A stretch of DNA of 35,075 nucleotides from Sphaeroforma sirkka (taxonomy: Eukaryota > Opisthokonta > Ichthyosporea > Ichthyophonida), in the NCBI GenBank assembly GCA_001586965.3, contig LUCW03000954.1, positions 1 through 35,075 of the forward strand, written 5' to 3'. Both the position numbers and the translations under genes were made by a program. The notes beneath the pieces are model-generated. The model was given only the letters and a program-made list of their open reading frames with translations. It was not told the origin of the DNA and ran no database searches. This document shows, one piece after another, positions 1 through 10,310 of the stretch (positions are counted from its first letter, which is position 1; every line of letters starts with the position of its first letter).

Positions 1-776
1 TACATTTGACAAGGTGGACGTGTTTTTTGCTGCAGTGACCGTTATACCGACGTACAGATAGTATTCTTGTAAAGCCTGAAACTATAAAATGTTGACTGTC
101 AAAGCAGACCAACAAAACTGCAACTCCAAAGCGCCAATATAATTTCCCATACAAACAACAGGGCGATTCAGTAGTGCAATTTTCTTACGTTGATAAGAAC
201 TTCTGAAGCGTGTCATTGAGGATCTTGTTCTTATCATCGAGGAGAATCATGATGTGTGTATCTAGTTAGTTGATAAGTTGCTAGTGGTAGCTAGTGACGC
301 TAATGTGTTCCATATATACACTTCGTGAATACGAAATATTTTTTTAAAGTCCTTCTATGTTCAATTATAGAAGGCTTTTATGGCCTTTATGTTCTACAAT
401 ATTTATATTATTGTACAAATCTCCTGCTGTGAATTTATTTGCTCTATATCTATATTTGTTTTCAAATCACTGATTCAGGATAGAGAGATTAGAAATTTAT
501 TTGGGTTTTCAAATAAGGTTTTCGGGTTTATCCGAGAGAGGGTACAAAAACTCTCAAGGCTCGATAGACGAAGTCGCTTTTGGGAGATCCATGAGACTAA
601 GATTGAGTCTGTGACTTGTATGAAAGTATCTTAAATCATTATCAATCACATGACTGACCACCGTCTAAACTATAGGGGATATGGCTTGCCCAGATTTGGA
701 CGACGGGCAGTTAAGTCATCCCACACGTTGTGTAGTGGCACATCTCATCAAAGGTATTTTAGCATTGAGATTTATG
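1..776. other. non-coding stretch, no gene recognised
   Basis: AT-rich sequence with no reading frame that resembles a known protein. The longest open frame (380-634, plus) has low-complexity hydrophobic content and I see no supporting splice or start context. The stretch leads directly into the TG-rich microsatellite. Confidence 0.6.
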
Positions 777-880
777 TACTTATGTATGTATGTATGTGTA
801 TATGTGTATGTATATTTATTTATATATATATATATATATATGTATGTATATGTATATATATATATATATAGGTATATATA

Positions 881-925
<45 letters not shown>

Positions 926-947
926 TATATGGGTGGGTGGGTGGGTG

Positions 948-1018
<71 letters not shown>

Positions 1019-1031
1019 TGGGTGGGTGGGT

Positions 1032-1076
<45 letters not shown>

Positions 1077-1160
1077 TGTGGGTGTGTGGGTGTGTGTTCG
1101 TATTTATGTATGTATGCATACAGTTATGTATCTATGTATTTATATATGTGTATGTGTGTG
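777..1160. repeat. composite microsatellite (TATG, TA, TG) with G-quadruplex motifs
   Basis: A TATG/TA stretch (about 777-882) passes into a long TG tract (about 884-1100). The TG tract is interrupted twice by GGGT arrays: at 931-950 there are five runs of three or four G separated by single T, and at 1020-1034 four runs of GGG separated by single T. Both fit the intramolecular G-quadruplex pattern, and long alternating TG can adopt Z-form DNA. Open frames here give only CV, YI or TH repeats and are not genes. Confidence 0.95.
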
Positions 1161-1676
1161 GTGGGCACGCGTGTGTGTGTGTTTGTGAGTACCTTTTTAT
1201 TTATGTTTACGTTTATTTTTGTATTTATTGCTATACTTATAGTTATATTGATTTTATGTATGCACGTATAAGTTCTGAATCCAAGGAATAGTTATATTCT
1301 ATGTGCCTCTGTGTTCGAGTTTTTCTCTCGTATTCTACTGTCCTGTACACCGAGAATCGTAGCTGTGCAACAAACGCCAAGTCCTCTGCCCGACCCAGTG
1401 GACTTTAAATGTTCAATCGCAGAGTTGCTTAAGGCACACGTATTAGAAGATTTATGAGCGACTGAATTACTGGCTTTCGGCGATTGTATTTCATCATTCG
1501 TTCTCCTTCTCCTTATCTAGATTTAGTGTTGGTAGCAGATAACGTATTTGCCTTTTATGAAACGTGTACTCGTGCACAACTTGATTCCAATGTTCTTTCG
1601 CAGCTTACGGAACCCACTCTCATTAGTTTCACAAGCCTTATTGGTTGTTGGTACAGGCAGTGTGGCACGTGTGAGA
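1161..1676. other. non-coding stretch
   Basis: AT-rich sequence between the microsatellite and the 56-bp tandem repeats. Short open frames exist on both strands, but none shows a recognisable domain or a convincing codon pattern. Confidence 0.5.
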
Positions 1677-1844
1677 TTCTTGCTCATGACTGCACCAAAT
1701 TCCCATTGTATCACTAAAGCAATTGAATATCCTTCTTGCTCATGACTGCACCAAATTCCCATTGTATCACTAAAGCAATTGAATATCCTTCTTGCTCATG
1801 ACTGCACCAAATTCCCATTGTATCACTAAAGCAATTGAATATCC
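1677..1844. repeat. tandem repeat, 3 copies of a 56-bp unit
   Basis: Three head-to-tail copies at 1677-1732, 1733-1788 and 1789-1844. Each begins TTCTTGCTCATGACTGCACC and ends GAATATCC, and by eye they are identical. The period is not a multiple of three, so the array shifts every reading frame across it, which argues against coding. The identity points to a recent expansion by slippage or unequal exchange. Confidence 0.95.
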
Positions 1845-2566
1845 TTGTAATGTGTAGTAAAATTGTGGGAGGAGGTAAGTGCACGACGAGCTCAGGGAAG
1901 CAGCTTAGAATATGTCGTTGGCAGAAGGTCTCCGGATGCTGAGCTTCAAGTGGTGGTTCCCATTTCAGCACGTGACACTTTGACAATGAAAGCGTAAGGC
2001 ATTATTTTTTCCCAATTGTTGCTGATATCTTTTATGTGTATTGTGATCCAATGCTGAACTTTGATTTTGTCGCAGACGTGGAGTTATACAATGTACTTTC
2101 CTTCCTATAAATTTACAAACATGTAGATTTATTGTATTTCCTGTACTGCTTTACTAATTGCTGATATCGAAGACAATAGTGCAAGACAGCATATCGTTGC
2201 TGATGCTGCACAGCCTAACGACACGCAACTCCTGATTCTTGTTGTATAGGATCGATAATTGGTTTCAAGTCTTCGACGGCTTCACAAGGTGTGTTGACAA
2301 TATGATTGTATATCCTGCATTGAATCAATATTCTGCTCGTGGTGTTTGAGCGGTCGAGTAAACGGCGCTGTTGCGATATTCTCATGCTTGACTTGTTGCT
2401 TGTTATCAAAATATAGTAGAGCGCAACACATTCGTTTCCTCCATGCGTCTCCATGTCGTTGTCAATCCCAATTATAGTTGAGCGGTTAAAGTTTGCTGTA
2501 TGCATATACTTCGACCGCAGTGTGCGGTACCTTTTAGACCTTTGACGACACCCTCTTTAGCCGGGG
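1845..2566. other. non-coding stretch
   Basis: No recognisable gene. A minus-strand open frame at 2215-2505 (96 codons) has no motif that I can place. I see no repeat structure here. Confidence 0.45.
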
Positions 2567-2866
2567 ATGCTACGTCGGCAAGATTCCTTGGTTTACTCCG
2601 TCCTATTTCAGTATCCTGATCGGCTTCTTTCTACTTGGGTGCTTCAGTGTTTCGATAGGTATCGTCGATACGGATTCGACGTTGACCTTTCACATGTTCC
2701 ACGATGGTATCTACAGACCCGAAGATTTACTGACTACGAGCGTGCCATGATTTCAATGGGTACATACAGGATCTTCAACCTCACCTCCGACCCTTTTGCA
2801 TACGCACGAAATGCAGGAGAGGTCGATTCTTATACCAATCCCAGCAGCCCCATCATTCTGATGTAG
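2567..2866 (+). CDS. unassigned open reading frame, 99 codons
   Basis: The frame runs from ATG to TAG and the translation has mixed, protein-like composition, for example RRYGFDVDLSHVPRWYLQTR followed by a serine/proline-containing end. I recognise no domain, signal peptide or membrane segment. No matching splice sites or neighbouring coding exons were found. A second frame at 3063-3293 (76 codons) lies downstream in the same state. They may be remains of one decayed gene or mobile element, or simply chance frames. No function is proposed. Confidence 0.2.
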   Translation: MLRRQDSLVYSVLFQYPDRLLSTWVLQCFDRYRRYGFDVDLSHVPRWYLQTRRFTDYERAMISMGTYRIFNLTSDPFAYARNAGEVDSYTNPSSPIILM

Positions 2867-3583
2867 CGACAACTGGCTATATTTTGTAACTATTCGCTAT
2901 TTTGTTTACGTTTCCAGTACCTGATTTTAGTGGCCTTAGTATATTTTATTCCTTGCTGCGCCGGAAATGTGGAGCAAATCTTTCGGCGAACTGAACCCAA
3001 GATAATATCGCACTGAATCTGCCCTGGTGAAAATACTCTGATGCAACTTCAAATCGGTACGTGTGGATTGTCGCATCCGAAAACGTCTCATAGTTGTTGG
3101 CTTTTTGTTCCGTGTGTACCACATGGTGTCCATCTATCTAGGTGTCGACATGGGAGAAGCTATCTTTCGGAATGTGACTCAAATTTGGTCAATGGTGCGC
3201 TCGTGGTCCGACCGTAGCACAGAATTCGGGTTGGAATTTCCACCATGTATGAGTAGTCTCGTTATAAGTGTGCGAGAATACTATTCGACGTAAACTCGCC
3301 GTGTTGGATCAGTAAATGTCCTTGGCTAGCTTGTGAACTTTGGAAAGCGTCACCGCAGGTCACCAGCGCAATGAAATTGAAACATGTTAGAGTGCCATAC
3401 TGGCACGCCAAAGATGATCGAAGCTGTGATATACAGCTACACGACCCCTACACTAGTGTAGGAGCTCGAAACTAGTTCAAAGTGGCATTCCAACTGTGCT
3501 AACACCAGATGATCAAATTGGACTCTTTACACAACCCTTTAGAGGCTGACCATCCTAGAAGAAAAATTATAATCAACTGAATA
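2867..3583. other. intergenic stretch downstream of the ubiquitin-fold gene
   Basis: It contains only a 76-codon plus-strand frame (3063-3293) with no recognised motif. The remainder up to the candidate poly(A) signal of the minus-strand gene shows no feature. Confidence 0.5.
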
Positions 3584-3589
3584 TTTATT
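3584..3589 (-). promoter_or_regulatory. candidate poly(A) signal AATAAA for the 3740-5140 gene
   Basis: A canonical AATAAA lies on the minus strand about 150 bp beyond the stop codon at 3740, in AT-rich sequence. The motif and its spacing are visible; its use is inferred. Confidence 0.4.
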
Positions 3590-3739
3590 AATCAATAACT
3601 ATTTTGTTGTACATCATACTAATTAATTACTAAATCCAATTTTCGGGCTAGTCTATATAAAAGTACGCACCCATTCATCAGACCGTTCGCTGAAGAAATC
3701 GCCGGTCTTTGTATCATTCTTAAACTATTACTTTCTTGT

Positions 3740-5140
3740 CTATTTGTGAACGCCACCGACAGGCTTGATCTTATTCTTGTTCTTATCCTGCTTTCGAGCA
3801 GCCAATTTCGCTCGGATTTCATCCATTTTACTCTTGGTAGCTTCGTCTTCCTTTTTCTTCTTTCTGCCTTCCTGCTTGAACTTGGATGCAACAGTTTCTA
3901 GCTCTCCGTTGACAGACTTAGATTTATCTTGTGCACTCGTTGCTGGCTGAATCACGCCAAGCATACCTTCCTCCACTTCTGTTGACGGTGGTCGCAAACA
4001 GACCAGAATACACTTACCACCTACTTGTATGTGAGTAGACACTTGCTGTCCGTCATTAACGAGTTTCCGCACGTAGTTTTGTAGATCGACAGCGTTCGTT
4101 TCCGGGGGTATTATTTCTACACGCCCGTCGGCCATTCTAAGTTGAGTTACCACAGGTGTGTCGAAGTGCTCAGGCGACGAGCACTCCGGACGGACATATT
4201 CCATGCGTATATTACCGGAATGTACTTTGACAACGAGAGTTATTGAGCACCCCTTGCGTATACCGTGCTGCAGTGCAGTACGTGAATCATTTTTGAGTTC
4301 GCTGCCATTCATCACAAGGTGTTGCTGTTCAATTGGAATACCCGTGTTCGAGTATACCTTGTACTTGATTCTCTCTACTGTGTCTGCCTCCCGAACTCTT
4401 AAACGATATGAATGACCCAATTGTGTTCTGAGGGACACATACATGTACCTTTTCTGCCTTGTTCTGCGTCGACGATCGTCGAACTGACTTGCCAGCTTCG
4501 CTTGAGCCTCACTGAACGAAGCAATATCTTGCGTGATACCGCGTGAGCAGGGCATCCTTTTGATTAGAATGGGCTCTTTCATTGAAGTATTTGCTACTTC
4601 ATCTTCTGTCACTTTTTCAGCCTTCGACAGCGAGGCATCAACATATACCAAATTTGTGCACAATTCTTGATTTCTAATTGGCGCTTTTAGTTCCGTTGAA
4701 TCCGAGGATTCCGCGAGTGACCTCACAGACGAAGGTGAACCCGCTTCCGTAGAGTTCGTCTCGCGACTGTGGTCAATATATGCCAGCATCTGCGTGCTTC
4801 GATGCAAATGCAAATCGTCGTCCACAATACTGACCGCTTCCCATTCCTGACGTAACTCTATAGGCGAGTTCGAGTCCCCATCGACAGGTGCGGTTGGCCT
4901 TGATGCGTCTAAACCAAGTTTACTGTCTACCCTACTACACACACTCCCTAACAAATCCAGGTCTGTAGGAGAACTATCCGACTCTATGGGATTAGGCGAG
5001 CGCGTCACTTTATCTATAGTAGTCTCGTGGTTTGCCTGAGAAGGACCCTCCGTATTTGCTTGATTGTAGCACATGACAGACCTTTGAAAATGCTGACAAC
5101 GCCGGTAGCAGACTGCCGTTGTTATGCGAAATTTTTGCAT
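3740..5140 (-). CDS. ubiquitin-fold domain protein, ZFAND4/ANUBL1-like
   Basis: An uninterrupted 466-codon frame from ATG at 5140 to the stop at 3740. Residues 1-210 are polar, Ser/Thr/Asp/Glu-rich and probably disordered. Residues 214-231 form a basic stretch (FDDRRRRTRQKR). Residues about 233-306 form a ubiquitin-like fold: the strand MYVSLRTQ, then TVERIKYKVYSNTGIPIEQQ, then HLVMNGSELKND, ending GCSITLVVKVHSG. The spacing of the GIP, QQHL and GC-ITLV elements recalls the N-terminal ubiquitin-like domain of ZFAND4. A beta-rich segment follows (about 330-385), then a lysine-rich predicted helix (418-466) that may be coiled. The C-terminal AN1 zinc finger of vertebrate ZFAND4 is absent: there is no Cys/His cluster. 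No diglycine ends the ubiquitin fold, so it is not a conjugated modifier. The gene appears to have no intron. The start is the first ATG after an AT-rich leader. The ubiquitin fold is well supported; the orthology is tentative and the role unknown. Confidence 0.75.
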   Translation of the reverse strand: MQKFRITTAVCYRRCQHFQRSVMCYNQANTEGPSQANHETTIDKVTRSPNPIESDSSPTDLDLLGSVCSRVDSKLGLDASRPTAPVDGDSNSPIELRQEWEAVSIVDDDLHLHRSTQMLAYIDHSRETNSTEAGSPSSVRSLAESSDSTELKAPIRNQELCTNLVYVDASLSKAEKVTEDEVANTSMKEPILIKRMPCSRGITQDIASFSEAQAKLASQFDDRRRRTRQKRYMYVSLRTQLGHSYRLRVREADTVERIKYKVYSNTGIPIEQQHLVMNGSELKNDSRTALQHGIRKGCSITLVVKVHSGNIRMEYVRPECSSPEHFDTPVVTQLRMADGRVEIIPPETNAVDLQNYVRKLVNDGQQVSTHIQVGGKCILVCLRPPSTEVEEGMLGVIQPATSAQDKSKSVNGELETVASKFKQEGRKKKKEDEATKSKMDEIRAKLAARKQDKNKNKIKPVGGVHK

Positions 5141-5280
5141 TATGTGTGTGATATATATGCTTTTTCACTATGAAATCAAGTGAATATTTTACATATTCCC
5201 CAGTGTAGTACGAAAATAAATAAAACATAAATATGGAATACAGCCAATTCCCGATTTCAAATTTGTTATCATTATTGCAA

Positions 5281-5283
<3 letters not shown>

Positions 5284-5319
<36 letters not shown>
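5284..5319. repeat. (TA)n microsatellite
   Basis: About 18 uninterrupted TA units, some 150 bp upstream of the start codon of the ubiquitin-fold gene, so probably in its 5' flank or promoter region. Confidence 0.95.
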
Positions 5320-5322
<3 letters not shown>

Positions 5323-7542
5323 CCCACCATCGTACGTAAATTGTCACTATCACGACTTACGTACAGATATATATTTACAGATTTACTGTAGTACACTTTT
5401 GAGTATAGACTATTTGTTCTTAATTTTTTTAAAACAAAACAAATAATAGTTAAAAAAATACACAACACAAGGAGATACGGAGTTACGGAGTTACGGACAC
5501 ACGGTCTTCCAGTCTAAATGTTATTTTAAAATATATCATATCCTCTGTGTGGCAGCCATCATCATTCACCTCAAATATTTCAAAAAAAAAACCCCTAAAA
5601 GAAATTATGAAAATAAAAAAAACAAAATATACGACAATATAGTATAAACACAGTATATTTATTTATATAAACTTTATAGAGAAAATGACAATACACTTTT
5701 GTCACTATTATTTCGAAAATCAGTATCAGAAAGTAAATTATTTCCAGAAGCAATGTTTAACATCTTATCATAGCCGTCTGAAATGTTTCAATTTAGTAAC
5801 TTAATATGCTCAATTGCTCATTGCTCAATATGTGTTGGAAATTCTTGTGTGTGTCTAAGTCTCTCCGATTCTGAGTCTCTTTATCTGAGAGTGTGTCAGT
5901 GTGTGTCAAATCACTAATGTCTATGTGACCAACTAACCACTGTGCATTTACCTTATAAATAAATACTGTGTAGTAGTGTGTAGTGTGTACTGTCCTTCGT
6001 CCGCCCTATGTACGCCTGTACGGCGGGGTTTTAGGGTTTATCACCGATTCACCGTTGCCCCTTCCAGGCTCCCCCCCTCCTGCCCAATCCCTTAAGGCCC
6101 AGGGCCCCAGGCCCGCGTATGTATATACAGACTACAGAGTGAGTATGTATTTACATGTGTAAATATTTACTAAAAATTACATTATGTTTTTTAAATAAAT
6201 AAAAAATACAAAATGTACATACAAAGAACAAAGAAAGAAGAAAACGCACTCCCCTTTTTGTTTTCGTTTTTAACCTGAAGCCGAGGCCCCTGACCGGAGG
6301 TCGGAGGCTGGAGTCCTGGTCATTCTCTCTTAATTATTTTTTTTATACAAAAAGAGTCTATTAAAATACATAGTAAATTCATACATAAATATATATTGGA
6401 CAAAAAATAACCCTCGATGGGGCTGGGGGGGTCCGCTCGCGCTGCCTCGACTGGAAACTGCGGAGACGACTATGTAGAGCGACTGGAAAGTGGAGCCGGG
6501 TGAGTGGTGAGTGGTGACTGCAAGTGGAGAGTGGAGTGTAACATTTAACACAGCTCTCGACTCCACGAGCGGCCCCTGTCCCCCCTAAAGACCTCTCTCT
6601 CTGAGTAGAGAGAGGCCCCAGCCCCCAGGTCCCAGAAGTCTAGGATTCCAAGACCCAAGTCCAGGACCCCGTGTGTAAATATAAAGTATTAGGTGAGATC
6701 AGTGGTGACTGGTGAGTGGTCAGTTGCTACTGGTCACTGGCACACTCTGATGGTCCATGGTGGTTTGTGTATTTTTTTTTCAAAAACAACCTTTTTTCTT
6801 GTAAAGTATTTTTATCGTTATGTACTTACTATAATTGGGGGGTTTGATTTTAAAAACCATGTTTTGATCTTCTCTCATTGTGATTTTTACAATAATGAAA
6901 ATAATAAAACAAAATAAATAAAAACATACCTTCATCGTTCATGTCTAAATAATTTAGAAGACTATGTATGACCTTTACCATATTTTTATACACATTTTTT
7001 AAAACAAAATATAGTATAATTTTTAAATTACAAAGTACTTTTTAGTTACCACTTGCCAATCGGATATCCGGACAAGGATTTTCGGCTTCCTTTTCAGGTG
7101 TTTACTTTTTTTTCTGCCTTTTTATTCTTTTATTTTGTTTTAACAAAAGCATAAAGAACCAAATACAATAAAGGCGAAAACTAAATTTAGAAAATTTGTT
7201 TTTTTTAATTATTTAGTATTGTTGTGTTTTGTTGTTTGATTTCTGAAGGCTATGGTTTTGTGTTTTATTTATTTATTTATTTTGGATAAAAAGTAGAAAA
7301 CAAAAAGCAAAAACGTAAAAAGTAAAGATTATGCCAGTATGCCTGAGCCCTGAGGCCCTGACTCCTGAGTCCTTATCTGTGTCTTGGGACTTTTTAAAAA
7401 AAAGGTCTTGGTCGCTTGGGGACCTCGGACATAACCTCATTCCTTACGTTCAAAGTTTATTTAAGTTTAGACATTTTTCGAGGCGGCCTAACCGCCTAAC
7501 TAAATACTGTTTTTATCACTTGTATAAAATAATTTGTTTACG

Positions 7543-7722
7543 AGCGTGGTATGGTCTTTGTAAGTTGGAAACGATTATAGTACTCAACGAATATGTTTAT
7601 AGCGTGGTATGGTCTTTGTAAGTTGGGAACGAGTATAGTACTCCCGTGAAACGGATATGTTTATGAGCGTGGTATGGTCTTTACAAGTTGGGAACGAGTA
7701 TAGTACTCCCGTGAAACGGATA
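7543..7722. repeat. minisatellite, 3 imperfect copies of a 58-65 bp unit
   Basis: The word AGCGTGGTATGGTCTTT starts at 7543, 7601 and 7666. Each copy continues with AAGTTGG(G/A)AACGA and TATAGTACTC. Copies 2 and 3 also carry CCCGTGAAACGGATA, which copy 1 has in shorter form. Spacing is 58 and then 65 bp, so the unit has grown by insertion. No coding role is seen. Confidence 0.9.
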
Positions 7723-8237
7723 AATCGTTTCTCGGGTGCAAATTTGGAAAAAAATCATGGTCGATTTGCCCCCGATATCCATTTTAAATAAACACTTGAA
7801 AAACCAAAATATTTTGCGTTTACGTTTAAAGTCTATCGCATATAGGCAAAACGTATTGAGCTTAGCCCTGGGCCCTGAACCTGTGGGGATTGGGGCTTTA
7901 GGGCCTTGCCCGCCTTGACTCAGAAATCTATAAATATAGTTTTGTTTTCATAAAAAAAGAGCCAATATTTATAAAAAAACGGCGTACATATATTGTATTT
8001 ACATATTTAGCTTTTCACATATTTGGGTTACACTTACTGGTCAGTGGTCCGTACAAACCCTTTTTTTTTTAAAACCAAATTGACACTGATCTTCTAATTT
8101 TGTTCCTCTCGCGCGAACGAGAGAGAGCGGTCAGCGGTGAGCGGACTGCGGAGCAACCGTTCTCTCATCAAGACTTCAACTCTTTCTCAGGCTCGAGAGT
8201 TCGAGAGTCAACGAGACTCTTCATGTGTAAATATGGG

Positions 8238-8324
8238 TTTGGACTTTGGACTTTGGACTTTGGACTTTGGTCTCGATTCTCGAACTCTCGATGACTTTGG
8301 AGTCTCGATTCTCGAACTCTCGAT
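8238..8324. repeat. heptanucleotide (TTTGGAC)n followed by a duplicated 22-bp word
   Basis: Nearly five copies of TTTGGAC (8238-8270) are followed by TCTCGATTCTCGAACTCTCG at 8271 and again at 8303, separated by ten bases. The same CTCGA words recur at 8190-8215. This is a small local repeat cluster without coding content. Confidence 0.9.
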
Positions 8325-8700
8325 TCTTTAGACCACTCACTCCAGACTGCCAAAGCTCATATCGTTATGGGGGTATGGGATAAAAGCTGAACGTAAACGC
8401 TTATCTAAGTTCTTTTATAAGATTGGTTCGTATCGTGAACATGATACACACTCAAATGTTTAGACCCGCAAGTTGCACCTACGAGTATACAAAGCACCGC
8501 ATATGAAATAAAATTTGAACGTAAACGTATTTTTATTCGATTTATAAAATTTTAACGGAAAACGGTTTGGGGTTAGCTCCAGACTCCAGAGTCCAGAGTC
8601 CAGACTCGCATTGAGAATTTGATGAAGATGTATTTCATGTTTTGTTATTTTTTTAAAAATGTATATATTTGTTTTTAAAAAACACCCCATCCATATACTA

Positions 8701-9700
8701 AGGGGTACAAATCGGGCCGAAAATTAAGAGGCGTTCCAGATTGTCTTATTCCGGATTTTTATTCAATCCCAATATTTTTGTTACATTTCCAGATTAAGTA
8801 TTTCCTAAATGACCTGCAAAGGAGCCATGGTCGTAGTACAAGCAGAACACCTATTCTTAGGAGTCTAACACTACATGGGAATCGTCCAAAACACGATTAT
8901 TGCGTCTATATATGCATAAATCGATATTGTCAAGTACAGATATTGTTTGTACATTCTTATAAACGTAATGCAAGCTACAGCTGCTAAAATCGAGAAAAAA
9001 AGTGTGTTTACGCCATTTGGTGTGCCATGCAATCGACTGCACGATGAACCTAAATTCCTAAACTTTTGGTCAAAACTCACTACATATTCACCCACAAGTA
9101 ATTACAATAACATTATTATAGTTTCTTTATGCTTATATAAGTATAACGAAAGTCTGAAAACATAACGAAGCTATATTTTTGAATACGCACACCAAATGGA
9201 TGTCATTGCTGGGCATGCAATGCACGTGAATGGTGCTTTTGAGCAAGGATAATAAGCCCTCTATACCACAATGATAGGTTATGAACTAATAATACTTGCA
9301 TTTGTTATATATGAGAACCCTCAGAAAAATTGCTAATACGCGACATGGAAATCCAGGATTTGACATGGTCGAAAAGTGCACAATCCTGTTCATAAATCGA
9401 TACATATCTGTATGAACCAGTAGAGCTTTGCAAAATTATTTTGAAATGTTTCTAGAAAAAGTCTAGAAACCCAAATTAGGACTATGTCCAAAACCAGATA
9501 TAATGAATTAGGTTTGCTTCTTTTAAAAAAGTACATGATGGGGTGCTAAAAAAAGTAAATATACATATATATGTGACTGTATATATTTTTTTTTATGATT
9601 AATTATTTTGATATATAAAAACAATATCACGTCAACAACAACTTTTTTTATAAACGTTGTCAACGATCAAACATGTAATTATCGAAAAATTAGGGCATAT
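8701..9700. other. non-coding AT-rich stretch
   Basis: Several 60-74 codon frames overlap on both strands, but none shows a recognisable motif or a splice-supported exon structure. I see nothing else in it. Confidence 0.5.
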
Positions 9701-9715
9701 TTATTTAGGCCCGCT

Positions 9716-9822
9716 CAGCCTCTCAGGCTGGAGTTGCTTATGTCGGGAGCGAGCGAATAAATTTGGAGGGCGGAGCCCTCCAAATACTAATATTCAGGGT
9801 CTTTTGGAGAGTGTAGCTCTCC
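9716..9822. repeat. cluster of three short-loop inverted repeats (hairpins)
   Basis: Three perfect stem-loops follow each other. Stem 1 is CAGCCT/AGGCTG at 9716-9730 (6 bp, loop CTC). Stem 2 is ATTTGGAGGGC/GCCCTCCAAAT at 9761-9785 (11 bp, loop GGA). Stem 3 is GGAGAG/CTCTCC at 9806-9822 (6 bp, loop TGTAG). The cluster is GC-rich compared with its flanks. The T-run that a Pol III terminator would need is missing. It may be a structured RNA, a transposable hairpin element or an element terminus; the sequence does not decide. Confidence 0.8.
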
Positions 9823-9944
9823 TGACTTTTAGTCCCCCCCACACCGCGTGTCATAATTATGAATAAATGAAAAAATAAATAAACAATGTTGCAACTAAAG
9901 TTGGCCGTAACGGTATTACAGTATACACTATTTGTATCTGATGA

Positions 9945-10220
9945 CAAACGATAGAGCCCGCTAAGAAAAAGCGCAAAGTAGGTTCAGGCGGATTTCGTGC
10001 GGGTGCAGGGCAGCCTAAGGCCTCAAATGGGCTTACAAAAACCGTATTACCTGGTCAAAGAACACTATTCGGCGGAATAGTTAAAGCATCAACATTGAAA
10101 TCAATCACACAAACATCAGATGAGAAAGAAATGAGTACAGCAGCACATGAAATCAAAGCAGACCAAAGGGATCCAGTAGCAGAAATAGAACAAAAAGTAG
10201 AACTAAATAGAATAAATTAG
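9945..10220 (+). CDS. orphan coding-like frame with a basic NLS-like motif, possible 3' exon
   Basis: An open frame of about 91 codons follows a TGA at 9942 and ends at TAG (10218-10220). The translation begins with PAKKKRKVGSGG, whose KKKRKV core equals the classical SV40-type nuclear localisation signal. A Gly-rich segment, GQRTLFGG, and a charged predicted helix (DPVAEIEQKVELNRIN) follow. The first internal ATG is near codon 63, so a complete protein would need an upstream exon. An AG at 9953-9954 (ACGATAG) could be a 3' splice site. The frame ends about 90 bp before the left LTR of the retroelement complex. I recognise no family: a nuclear host protein, a transposase tail and a retroelement part are all possible. 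Confidence 0.35.
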   Translation, partial: QTIEPAKKKRKVGSGGFRAGAGQPKASNGLTKTVLPGQRTLFGGIVKASTLKSITQTSDEKEMSTAAHEIKADQRDPVAEIEQKVELNRIN

Positions 10221-10310
10221 ACAATCATTCCAGTGACAATAGCAACAACAGCGACAAGTACTATATCTGGCTCTACCACCACCACAGAGATCTCCCTGTA
10301 GACACCGCAG

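Larger units (their letters stand above)
5320..8700. other. gene-poor AT-rich region with GC-rich islets
   Basis: No protein of known type is encoded on either strand. Long A/T runs alternate with short GC-rich islets at about 6000-6120, 6270-6330, 6410-6680, 7330-7440, 7860-7920 and 8100-8350. The islets reuse simple words such as CCCAGG, GTGAGTGG, CCTGAG and CTCGAGAG, so they look like decayed minisatellite sequence rather than exons. Open frames here are short and low in complexity. A single TTTTAGGGTTTA word near 6029 is not a telomere array. Confidence 0.6.

Noticed and set aside
681-1291. Several long open frames rich in CV, YI, TH
   Set aside because: They are read-throughs of TG, TA and CA microsatellites with no non-repetitive coding part.
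6029-6041. Telomere-like word TTTTAGGGTTTA, also near 18320 and 32870
   Set aside because: Each is a single occurrence without an array, so there is no interstitial telomere repeat.
9961-9982. SV40 NLS as a sign of cloning-vector contamination
   Set aside because: The flanks show no vector, promoter or tag sequence. The motif is PAKKKRKV rather than the exact PKKKRKV cassette, so a natural basic motif is more likely.
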